64,000 bases of DNA from Collybiopsis luxurians FD-317 M1 (lineage: Eukaryota; Basidiomycota; Agaricomycetes; Agaricales; Omphalotaceae). Every line of letters begins with the position of its first letter. Position 1 is the first letter of the stretch. The notes beneath the pieces are model-generated. The model did no database searches. It was given only the letters and a program-made list of their open reading frames with translations, and was not told the DNA's origin. Position numbers and translations under genes: made by a program. Positions 12,481 through 23,161 of the stretch are shown here, in pieces. The stretch covers positions 287,751 to 351,750 of the forward strand of contig KN834804.1 of assembly GCA_000827265.1 (NCBI GenBank), read 5' to 3'.

Positions 12481-14591
12481 ATGGATATGGGTAGCCATGC
12501 TCAGGCTTTAGTTGTGCGTTCCTCGATCTTTTGTTAGAATCCGTAACTGAGACGTTTGGAACATAGCGTATGAACCTTTTCTTTCAATCCACGTCTCTCG
12601 TCAGTCAAGTCATCCTGGTTAGTACTAATTTGCTTCTAACCTATACGATTCTTCCTGGTTTGCCGGACGTCTCATCTCCAGACCGGGGAACCGGGCTGGT
12701 GGCCGCATTGGCAAGAGCACGGCAAAAATCGAAGTTGAATTGCAAAGCTGATAAAGTTCTGTCACGATCCCCGATTCAGGTCTATGACTATTTCTGCACG
12801 CTGGATCAAGAAATTGAACTGCTTTGGTCGAAGCCGTTGTCCATCGGGACCCTGCTCTATTTTGTCAATCGCTACTTGCCCGCTATTGACACAGTTCTGA
12901 TGAATATAATACGTGCGTCTTGTACCCCTACAAGCATCCTGAGATAACTCATCTATGAAATTTTAACCATATGTCGAACTCCAACTCTACTTTTATTCGA
13001 TTACATCGTCCATTCGCCCTTTCACCTGCTTTCCCTCAACGTTTCTCCCTTCTGTCTCCCACATACCTGTCTCGTAGTCGAACTAAAGTCCAGCACGTTC
13101 ACGCCAGATGCAAGTCCCCTTCTATTTTTGATTGTTCTAACTTCAATAACGCGGCTCTTGTGACCCTGCCGGCATTGACAGCAATGCAAAAGATGGATTC
13201 AGTCCACTGCCTGTGAGCGGTCCCGTTCTCGTGCTTAGTTTGTTTTTGTGTTGCGCATGCTGAAAGTTCCATGGAACAGGGCTCATGTTTGCGGTATGTT
13301 CCAACTTGAATTGCCATGATTGTATTAGCCTGGGTTCCTGAAAACTTTCTTAAAGGGTGTAGTAGTCTCAGAATGTTCGTGAGCCGTCTACCGGACTTTC
13401 ACCCATCCCATTTGATGTTTCTTGTGTCAATGACACTGGGAATCTCACTGATATGCTATTCAGTCATCCTCACCATGCGTACCGCTGCTATGTGGCATCG
13501 AAACTTGCCTGTGCATCTGACTTTCGGGTGTCTGATTATAGTGAGACACATACAGTTATCCAGCTCGCTTCAACACGGCTAACTATCGCCGTCTAAATAG
13601 ATTTTCCTCGTACCCGCGATTGTTCTGATGCATGAAGAAATGAGCTCTTTAGAATGTAGGTGCATTCAATACTTTTGGGATCAAGCAACGACCGCCCTTG
13701 ATAGTCTCGACATCTGACCCGAACCTTCGATGTATGCCTGTTCAATCGAAAAACACAATCTTCCTTGTGTTCAGCATTCTGGCACTGTATGAATTTGGTC
13801 CGTTTTCGATCTCACACGATATATCGCTGAGTTTGAAAATGATATCGGGCTCCAGTAATCGCTATGTTTACTGCGATTCAGGCATATAACCATAGTGAGT
13901 ACCTTTTGGAGGAAAGTACATGCGTCATTGCTACCCACATCCAATCAGTTCGTTCAACTACTAGTTCTTGGGTACTCAAGCTTTACACGGAGGGTAAATT
14001 TTCCAACAAAATTCGCCCAATTTGTACATTGAGCTGAAACGAAGTGCAGGCTTACTGTTTTACGCCTACATGCTCGGTACGGAGCTATCTTCCTATCACC
14101 ACCTCTCATTCTGAGCTGGGTCCTTTGCAGCATTTTCCATCATCAATGCGGTTTGTGCTGGAAAGATGTCGGTGAGTTCGGGATATTGCTAATGTACTCT
14201 TTATTGACAGAACTTAGGCTTTCGGACCACCTCTTGAATGGTGCGTCTCTACCCACACTACTTTCCTTCTGCCTCATTAGGTTTGGTCGTTTCTCTTTCT
14301 AGCCTACAACGGGTGATTCATTCGATATTCTGTAATCGGGTGCTCTTCGTGATTTTCCGTGGGCCTAGTAATACAATGTCAGAACGAACAGAGAATCCCA
14401 CCTTTACATCACTGGACGATCACAGGCCCGGTTTATCGGTATGCCTACCAGATTCGACCACGACGCTCTCCGACTTGTCGTGCCCTCCCTCAGCGACATC
14501 GGCGCCTGATACTTTATCTCCAGGATTGTTATTTGAGGCAGGGAAGAATAAAGTTTATATCGCTACGTCACGTCTAGTGGGTAGTCCCTAG
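12481..14591 (+). CDS. DUF6533 multi-pass membrane protein
   Basis: Spliced exons 12481-12513, 12567-12617 and 12780-12912 give the DUF6533 signature: a first helix running into VYDYFCTLDQEIELLW, then PLSIGTLLYFVNRYLPAID. Later pieces in the right order carry more family hallmarks: VILTMRTAAMWHRN (about 13450-13510), IFLVPAIVLMH (about 13600), a helix at about 13745-13800, LYTEG spliced to GLLFYAYML (about 13970-14080), and a last exon 14303-14591 starting LQRVIHSIFCNRVL with a Ser/Thr-rich tail. The family is an uncharacterised, basidiomycete-expanded membrane protein of about seven helices. The gene looks intact, but the exons between 12913 and 13400 and near 13800-13960 are not resolved by eye. 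Confidence 0.72.
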
Positions 14592-14991
14592 CAGTAGTGG
14601 AGATGATCCGGTCTAATATAGGAAAGCGGATCATAATCCTTACTATGGTCCCTCGCGGTCCCTGCGACGGTATTTGTAGAATAATGAAGCAAAAAAAAAA
14701 AAAAGATCAGAGAGAAGTAAAACTTCGTGGTGCATTCCCTGCTTCTACGGCCAGAAGGTGGAGACTTGACCAGACAAATGAGAGGTGTTATGGAACCGAA
14801 TGTGCAATCTCCGGGTTGTCCAACCAAGCATCACATAATCCGATGGGCACTGAGTTCTGAATTCCGAGCTTCGATGCCTGAACTCTAGTTGTTGCAAAGA
14901 GGATTGAATGGTCTTAGTGTTCTAGGGATGAAATCTTATTTCGCCCCTTTCTCGCTGCGAATGAAAGACTACAGTAGGATTGCGGGCATCA

Positions 14992-15019
14992 TGTGTGTGT
15001 GTGTGTGTGTGTGTGTGTG
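14992..15019. repeat. (TG)14 microsatellite
   Basis: A perfect 28-bp TG dinucleotide run in the spacer between the DUF6533 gene and the convergent zinc-finger gene. Confidence 0.97.
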
Positions 15020-15151
15020 ATAGATACAGGGTAATTGATTAGTTAATTATCACATAAGTAATGTAAACTCGTTTATCTGTCCATGGCTGTCAAAGTCCCC
15101 AAAAAGTTTAGCAAATACATTAAAAAACCCAACCCCGAAGAGAAGAAGACA

Positions 15152-16371
15152 TTAGTTGTGCACCCAACGAGTGCCTTTCTGAGCCACGGGACATTTGTGA
15201 TTGCCTAGTGTCTTAGCGGTCGAGAAGAACCTCCCGCACTCGTCACACGAGAACTCGCACACCTTTCCGTGCTTTGCGACCTCATCTGCAATCGTTCAAG
15301 GTTAGGACAAGTAAATACCGATTCACAGAGAGACTCACGTCGTAAACGATCGTGCTGCCGGGAAAAGCGCTCGGAGCAACCCTGGGTGCAAGGGAAGTAG
15401 ACTTTAGGTTTAGGCTTGTGAGCTTCCATGTGCACTTTCAACGTGTACTGGCTGGTAAATCGGCGTGAGCAACCAGCTATGAGGCATGGAAACCGCCTTC
15501 GATGGTCGGAAGAGAGGGATGAAGAGCTAGTTTCGGAGCAAGGGGAGGGATGTCTCGATGGCCGTGGCCGGAAAGAATCAAACGAATCCGGTATGGGAGA
15601 GGAAGTGCAAGAGGACGAGGGCGAGCTGTCAGAGTCCCCAGGGAAGAATCGAGCGTTTGGATATGATGGTCCTCTGGAATAGGAGGAAAGAGCATCTCCA
15701 AACTGCAGGTCGAAAACATTTACATCCACACTTCCGACTGATGAATCAGTGTATGACACTGAATGTCTCATCAACGACAGCCTAAGTAAAGACACGGAGG
15801 AAAACTTACATTCCGGAGTCGAGGGATTTGAAGAAGAAAGGGGCTCAAAGGCATCGGGCATGAACTCTGCGCCAGAGGGAGAAATAAAATATTCTGTTGG
15901 CCACGAAGACAAGGCAGGCAGCGTATTGGCCGGCGCGTCTACAAAATAGGATGATAAATTCAGATAAATGATGGACTCCGTTGGACAGTCATCTTACCCA
16001 AGTAATTTGAATACTGAGCCGATTGAACTGCTTCAGCTTCAGGAATATATTGCTGGTCTGCGAATCGATGATAAGAAGGGAAAATTGTGGGGAGGATGCA
16101 AAATGCTGACCAGGTATTGATACAGATGCATCCTGCGCCCAGTTCATCAGATGATCGTAGACGCTAGGGTCGAGCTGCGAAGTCTTTTGGGGATAATCTG
16201 CGTGGATATCTGATTGAAGCATGCTATAGGTCGTCGATTGGGCAGAGGAGTGATAATCGGACGATTCTACGGAGTGCAAGTCAGCGGTCAGATACACAGA
16301 TCAACCCCAGCGAGAAAAAAATTACCTAGGAATGCATATTCATATTCAGAATTGTAGAAGAGATTGGCCAT
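15152..16371 (-). CDS. C2H2 zinc-finger transcription factor
   Basis: Read from 16371 leftward, six exons (16326-16371, 16111-16266, 15998-16057, 15810-15938, 15339-15758, 15152-15285) give 314 residues. The N-terminal half is Ser/Pro/Asp-rich with no fold. The C-terminal part holds a classical finger, CLIAGCSRRFTSQYTLKVHMEAH (C-x4-C-x12-H-x3-H); a second, CTQGCSERFSRQHDRLRH, spliced across the last intron; and a degenerate third, CDECGRFFSTAKTLGNHKC, where Cys replaces the last His. This arrangement fits a nuclear DNA-binding regulator; target genes are unknown. The intron at 15759-15809 is 51 nt and in frame, so retention would lengthen the protein by 17 residues without a stop. Whether it regulates the terpene synthase 9 kb away cannot be judged. 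Confidence 0.85.
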
Positions 16372-19300
16372 TGAGAATAGAAGACAAGCGTCAGAGGATG
16401 TTGGATGCGAAGATCCTGATTGTTTGAAGGAGAAATGTGAAGAGGGGGCGCGTCTTAGTTTCCGAATTGAAATCGGCATATATAAAGGCTTTGTCCTAGT
16501 CAGGGGTCTCCGAGATTCCGTTAGTGTAACATTTCTGAATCAGGAAAAGGATCGCCAGAAATTTCGTTAATTTTTCTCACGGAGACTGTTTGACCTAGAA
16601 CCTCATACTTTCTGTTTCCGCTTTTCGAGGACTAACACACTAGTAGCGACATTCTTCAGCGTCGATATGCACGGCGAACCCTCTTCGTACCTTATGTTGC
16701 CCCGACATTGAGCTCTCTCTCCGATCCTCCACCAACACTGCATAGATCGGGTGAAAAAAAAGAAAAGAAAGCCCCTGGGGCCCATGCTTTGATATTTCCA
16801 TGTTTCTGAATGCTTTTCACCACACGCCGCATTGATTTGCAAGAAAGCGGCCTGCCGCATGTTTTAAATTTAGTCGAGCACCGTACCTCTCGATGGCAGG
16901 TACGAAGAGCCCCAGAATACTTCCGTCTAGGAGGCAGTAAAGCGTCATTTTCTAATCTTTTATCGGGATGAATTGCACGAGACGGTACGAATCGGAATGG
17001 TCAGCTCCGAATGAACAGGGAAAGCAACAGAACGATCAATGGTAATTCACTATCGTCTGTTAATTGCAATTTTTCTTTCAGGTTCCCTGTCGGATGCTCG
17101 TCCCGGCGTAACATGTAAAGTCTGCAGTCCATGGTGGCCGGTCGTTGATGCTTCTGAAGAGGTCGGGTACATGCCCCGGAATGTCTATTGCAGCCTCCGC
17201 ACTTGTTGCCTTACGTCGTTTTTGGAGATTAGTAGGATTAACCGCAAACCTTCTCCTTGGTACTACTTTCTAGTTTGATAAAGACCGCCGGGTGCTGAAG
17301 TTGATTGCAACGTGCATCCTGTCCATCCTCCTGCCGGCCGACTCTATATGGCGGTTTACTAGGTATAGAGATTCTGTCACGGACGCCTCTAGAATCTATT
17401 CAATCGTCGGCAACTACAAAGCCGCACACCGACCTTTGACTAGGCAAGAAATGACCGTGACATACGCCGCAATCTACGGGTATCTACCCGATATGTTTCG
17501 CCGTCTGTATCGTTTCCTTAGAGCTCTGCAGAGACTTTTCACAATGTTTCGACTACGATATTGTCTGGAGACCGAAAGGATTTTTCTCAGGGTGTAGGGT
17601 ATCCTTCCTGGATGCAAACAAATTGGTGTGCCACAATCTACTCACGGAGAAGCTTTTTACAGTTGTAAATAGCAATCCTTCGAGAAATCCTTGGATAGAG
17701 TTCGCGATAACCATCATTTCGAGCCGTAGAACAGGCCGATTGGATTATACACCCAGAATGGGTCTTACGATAGTCGCAAATAACCTTCACTTGACGGAAG
17801 CTATCACAGCGGAAATTTCGTGGACTTAGTTAACTCGTGACTACATCGTGCTATTTAATATTTTAAGTTTCCGAGCTGCACAGGCTTTTACCCTCTATTG
17901 CAGTCACCTGAACTTGCAGTGGGAATGCGTAAATCTATACCAGTATAGAAGGTTCATTGCAGAAGGTGAAACCCGCCACTGACAGAACGAGAGAGAGAGA
18001 GAATGAGACGAACGTGGCTCTGCAGCTGTCCTCGTTCTCTATTACTGCCAGTAGTTCATGCGTTTGAGCAGCGGAATTTACGGACAGTGCGCCACACATA
18101 GGTACTTCAATAATCAATGACGCTAGAATATCGAGATCCTAACGAAAATCCCATTCCTGACGGAAAGAACAAGCTTGCGTCGCGACCCCATCGGGATCAA
18201 CGAACCCTCAGCCAAAACATACCGAAAGAAGAAAGCATTGTTCTCGATAGGGTCGAATGTAGATAAACGATAGAGTTGTGATTGTATGCGGTTTCCAGTG
18301 TTGCTGAAACAGCCGTTGACTGGGATGCGAGGTATTGTCGCCTTCAACTCCACCAGCTAGACTGTTTCCAGTTCTTTTGAGAAGCTTGAGAGCTTCTGTT
18401 CGAATTTCATATATCAGCCAGCTGGATATTAACTGTCCTTATCGATGAGACCGGGGCCCCCTCAAGTTCATGATACATTGGTATGTGTCCTTACGATAAT
18501 GGTACAAGAATAGCCAGTCCCACGAAGTCGAAGGGAAGACGTCAAGCGCCAATACTTGAGAGGACATTGTTCCGAGAATCGAGATGTGCTGACGAACCAT
18601 ACGGGGATGGCGGAGTCCGGTGATCCGATTACTAAATTTGATGCTGATAGGACCAGCTTTGACCTTGATTTAATTTTTTTACGCAACTTCCACTTGCGCC
18701 AAATCAGCATTGCCATCAGACTTTCGCTTACCTCCCCATTCAGATCAAGTAAATCCATTAGTAGAAGAACATAACTTTCGCTCTTCTGACCAGATTTTCC
18801 TACCCAAGTTATGTTGCCCGCAGGCAATATTCCGGAGCTTGAAGCCCCGTCCCACACGATCTTGAAACAAAAGAACAGAACTCACAACCAAAAAGAGATC
18901 AAATCGCGAGCTAAAGCTCCTGGCCGAGAAAGATTCTGCCACTTCTACCGGCTATGAAAACGCAAGAAACTTTAACTGGAGATGGATCTCAGATTATCAA
19001 CCGTCACCTGACGCTATCGTGACCACCCAGAATTCCGGAAACTCTACAAGCAGTAAGAAAAAAGCGTTACACGCCGTCCAATCACTATCGGGCGACTTGG
19101 GAAGACGATTCATGCGTCGAATAGGCCCATCCGGATATGTGGGTCGACAGACAGAAAGGAGAATCAGGTTCACACTTCAGCCTAACCTTTTGTTCTGAAG
19201 GAACCGAACTTTTTAGCCACGACACAATCTCAAGTTGACCGACGTCACGGCCATTGACCTCCAGCTTGGCTTTCAAGAAATCCGGGCTTGGGCTTGAGCT

Positions 19301-19600
19301 TTGCCAGCTCGGGGGCTTGAGGCCTTCGTCGTGGTCGGAAAAACGGACTGGTCACGATCAGGTACACACATTGCAGTGATCGTTTCGAGTACTTATGCTC
19401 ACAACTCGAGGCCTTGGTGTTGACAATGACAGCCGCGATTATAACACGCGGACGATCAGACACGAGACGGAAAGACACTTCCTAATAACAGCGTCGGAAT
19501 ACAAAAAATGTAAAAATGTAAAAAAACAAAAAAAAGTAAGCGAAAGAAAAAAAAACACCTCCCAATCCGAGTGACACTGATAAACTCATCGTCGTCTTGA
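16372..19600. other. Gene-poor spacer, no recognisable gene
   Basis: 3.2 kb upstream of the zinc-finger gene. Many short open frames occur on both strands but none resembles a known family and none chains across plausible introns. CpG frequency looks normal, unlike the right half of the window, so this is not an obvious transposon graveyard. An A-rich patch lies at 19500-19555. Confidence 0.5.
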
Positions 19601-21480
19601 AATTATTTGCCCTACCATATCGTACCATACGAAAACAAGGTTAAGTTGTAAGTCCTACTCTCTCTCCCTCTGTTATCGGATGAACCACATTAGCTATCTT
19701 CGATCTTGCGGAACGCATTGTTCACCCTTCACCCCTCTCCCTCTGTTTTTCCGCTGTGAATCCCAATTAACGGAATCTATTGGCATCCAGGACCGCAGGA
19801 TCTTCTCTCCTCCTTCCGACTCTTCCGACACCAGCCGACTTCTCTTTGGCCTAGGAGTGGTCAGTGCCACTAATAGAGTAGCCATTAACTAAACATAGCG
19901 CCGCCGCCACACTGCCCGCACAGAAGGATTCTGGTATCCCTTTCCCTCCATTTTCTTCTTTCAACCCCTCTCCCCCTTTGTTCTAACCGGTCGGATTCTC
20001 CCCGGTCCGACCTGCACGGGAATCAGCATTCGAGGCCTCGAAGGTTTAAAGTTCAGTAGGTGAGTTTCTCCTTTCAAGTCTATCTCCTTCCCTCACTTCT
20101 TTCCCCACCTCCGCCCAACTTTTCCTATTCCATCCCAAACAGGAATTAACATCCCTCGTCTTACCGGTCACTACCCACCTCTCCTGCACCGCATTTACGT
20201 TCGAAGGAGGCAAATACCAATACCACGTATATGTCTGCCTCGATTGGACTGCATGCACTCCAGTGGAGGATTCTCGATTAACGCACTGCGTTAGACCATG
20301 TCATGGACGATATAGGACCACAGATACCCCTTTCCCGAGTTTTTCTCCCTTGTTTTCTTGCCATTTTATTTCCCTTTCCCTCGATTCTCTTTCGCTTTGC
20401 GCTACTTTTCTTGAATCTGACATTCCCCATTGACTGTACTAGTTTGCTGAGAAGCATGAGTCAGTGGTTCTCCTCGCTCCGAGTCCTATCTTGGCAGTCG
20501 TGAGTATTAGTAAACGCCTACTCGAGTTTTCTCGTATACCCTTGCCTTGAAATGCACCTCCTCCCTCCCTGAGCTGAGTCAAGCAAGAGGAATCGGAATC
20601 GGTACGCCCTCGTGGTCCTCTCCACCTCTTTCTCTCCACCTCCTCTTCGCCTCCTCTTCGCCTCTTCCGCCTAGTTTCTAGTATTCCACATTGGGCGTAA
20701 GTAGTATACGCAGCCTCGAGCCGCACCGCACGCACCCAGGATGATTTATGAATTGGAGGTATTGGTTGGCACGTCCGGGGCGGACTTGAAGTACCCCCCC
20801 TCCCTCTTTTTTTTTTCTTCTCTCTCTTTCTTCCTTCTGCTTGAGCTTCTCTTATTCCCAACAAACCGGTTTACTTCTTTCCCCCCTCTCCCCCTCCCAA
20901 TGCAACGCGAGTTACCCCGCCCCGCCCCACCCCGCTCCTGCTCCTGCTCTTACCTTTCTTCCCGAGAGCTGAGTCGGAGTCGAGTCAAGTCATCAGTAAG
21001 TAAGTATCGCAGCAGGTGCAACCAACATACGCACACGCATACGGAATTTCGGTAGTGCCGTATTTTTCGTAGTACCGTAGCATCGTAGAAGCAGAGAAGC
21101 AGAACCGTAGAACGTAATTTTGGTTCTTACTACTGTAGTAGTTCTATACCTGTACTTACTTATACCTATACCTATACCTACGCTCTATCGAGTCGTACCA
21201 GAATCGTAATCGATTCACCATAATCGCCTCGCACCATCCCACGCCCCATCCCTCGCTCCAAGTTTCCAACACACCCCATCGTATCACACCCCCATCATTT
21301 CACATCATATCATATCGTCTTGTCTCGCGTCATTATATCGTATAGCGCAGGAATACCGCGGGCCGGGGGCTACACTGCACTACACCACACCACACCACAC
21401 CACTCTACACTGCGCTACGCTGACGCTCCAGGGCGGGGGGTTACGGGGGGTTACGAAGTACGATTGGAAATGCGTTTGCG
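19601..21480. other. Pyrimidine-rich low-complexity spacer
   Basis: Long C/T-dominated stretches (for example 19640-19760, 19940-20110, 20320-20420, 20790-20900) with short direct repeats further on: a GTAG/CGTAG-rich patch at 21050-21120, TACCTATACC repeats near 21160-21180, and CACAC/CACCAC repeats near 21375-21410. CT-rich stretches are common in fungal promoters, but no coding region is recognisable next to them. Confidence 0.5.
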
Positions 21481-21489
21481 TGCGAGGAC

Positions 21490-21880
21490 TTGATTCGATT
21501 CGTGGGAGGAAAGGGGAGGAGGTGGGAGGAAGGGAAGGGGGAAGAATGGAAGGAGAAGGAGAGGGAAGGGAAGGGGGATGGAAGGAGAAGGTGAGGGAAT
21601 AGAAGGTACAGGAATGGAAGGGGGAGGAATGGAAGGTGATGGAAGGGAAGGAGAGGGAGGGGAAGGGGAAGGGGAAGGAAGGGAAGGGAAGGAAGGGGGA
21701 AGAAGGGAAGGGGAAGGGGAAGGGAAGCCGGTAGAAGAAGGGAAGATGAGACGAGAAGGAAGGAAGGGAAGGGAAAGGGAAAGCGGGAGGGGGAGGGGTG
21801 AGAAGAGGAGCGGAGAAGCAGGGGAAAGAAGCGATGGGAGAAGTTAGGAAGACCAGAAGGGCGGAGGGGCAAGGAAGGAA
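21490..21880 (+). repeat. About 390-bp polypurine (GGAAGG-type) tract
   Basis: The plus strand is almost only G and A, built from irregular GGAAGG, GGGAAG and GGAGAAGG units, with rare pyrimidines. The complementary strand is a matching polypyrimidine tract. Open frames on either strand here (Gly/Glu/Arg-rich or Ser/Pro/Leu-rich) are composition artefacts. Confidence 0.9.
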
Positions 21881-22541
21881 AGAAAATAACATTTTTTATA
21901 CTCACTTTGAAGAGAAAAGCCCGCAACTCGTATACGCCCTCGTGAAATTAGAATCTTGAAAAAGCCTGCGCCGAATGAAAGAGCTGTCTCTTATCGCTTA
22001 CTCTGTATACCTCCGCATGCCGCACGAACGCGTGTTACGGTTTGGTTGGATAACAGAAAGAAACGAGCGCCCGACATGATGCTAGTGCCAGTGATTGGGG
22101 GGACGTACATCGTACATCGTATGAGTAGTACACAGGCACAAGACTGAGGGTGGAAGAAAAACGTGGAAAAAACAGATGGGGAAGGAAGGGAATAAAAGAA
22201 AGGACCGCCTCAATATAAGCCAATGGTCCTCTTGGGTTGGCCGCTGATGCTTCCCCGCGGGGTACGTAGCGCCCAAGGAATGTGCCCTCCCGGGACCAGA
22301 GTAACGTCGGACTCGCGAGGATGCGCAAACTCGTTGTCGGCCGATACTTATCTCGAGTAATCGGGGACGCGTCACACAGTAGGTTCGAGGAAGGGAATCG
22401 ATTTATGCTCTAGTCTACGTAGATAGGTAGTCAAAGTAACAAGGGCCTGTGAGGGGGAGGTTAGTTGTGAACGGAATCGAGTAGATCACGAAAGACGTAC
22501 GAGCTCCGACCAAGACTTTATCGCCAGGCATGGATCCTCAC
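21881..22541. other. Spacer downstream of SRP9
   Basis: About 660 bp between the purine tract and the SRP9 stop codon. It likely contains the SRP9 3' UTR. No gene or repeat is evident. Confidence 0.4.
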
Positions 22542-23049
22542 TTACTTCTTTTTCTTTGGCTTCTTTTTCTTTGCGACACCGGCAGAAGCAGCGGCACCTG
22601 CAGAGGGAGTGAGGGAGGGAGTGGTTGTGGTGGGTGGTGGTGGGGCAGGACTGTTGCGTGAAGAAGGATGATCGATCTGGTCTGACTGGGTAGGAGGGTG
22701 TAGGACACGGGTATTCTGCATTTTTTCCATCAAAGAAAGATTGAGAGCTTCGAAACGATTGAGGAAGATGGAAGAGTATGTTTTGAATTTTATACACTGA
22801 AGGACGTGAGATGGATGGGTGGATGGATGAAGTACTGGACATTGGATACTCAACTGATACATTATCGGTGATCTTGAGCACCAATTTTCCTTGAGAGGAA
22901 TTCCATTTTACGCAGTAACGAGTCTATGAAAGAAAGAGTTAATTTTTTGTGAGGGAATAAAGTTGGAATGACCATACAGAATGTGGAGATTTTGAGTATA
23001 AAGCCTCTGCAGCGTCCTGGTAATCCTGCCACGAATTTATATATACCAT
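22542..23049 (-). CDS. SRP9: Signal recognition particle 9-kDa-type subunit
   Basis: Three exons read leftward (22978-23049, 22861-22923, 22542-22796) give 129 residues. The N-terminal about 70 residues show the SRP9 fold: MVYINSWQDYQDAAEALY, a TRYCVKWNSSQGKLVLKITD strand pair, CIKFKTYSSIFLNRFEALN and a C-terminal helix. The remaining 55 residues are a Pro/Thr/Ala-rich linker ending in a lysine block (KKKKPKKKK), as in the longer fungal SRP21-like forms. With SRP14 the protein binds the Alu domain of SRP RNA and slows translation during co-translational ER targeting. It is divergently paired with the mitochondrial carrier gene, with 112 bp between start codons. Confidence 0.9.
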
Positions 23050-23161
23050 CGCATTTGGTGGTTCTGGTCAGAGTTCAAACACGTGCCTCAAAATCTCATT
23101 CGGACTTTGGCATCCGATAATTCCCTCTCCCTCTCCCTTCTCCCTTCTTCCCCTTCCAACA
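23050..23161. promoter_or_regulatory. Divergent promoter of SRP9 and the mitochondrial carrier
   Basis: Only 112 bp separate the two start codons. A CT-rich block (about 23105-23160) runs up to the carrier ATG, a usual fungal core-promoter feature. A CACGTG-core E-box is present near 23079-23084. Confidence 0.6.

Noticed and set aside
3612..16371. Terpene biosynthetic gene cluster
   Set aside because: Neighbours are YIF1, NBS1, DUF6533 and a zinc-finger gene; no oxidase, transferase or transporter is beside the synthase in this window.
21380..21926. 160-170-codon Ser/Pro/Leu-rich minus-strand frames
   Set aside because: They are the translation of a polypurine/polypyrimidine tract, which is open in several frames by composition alone.
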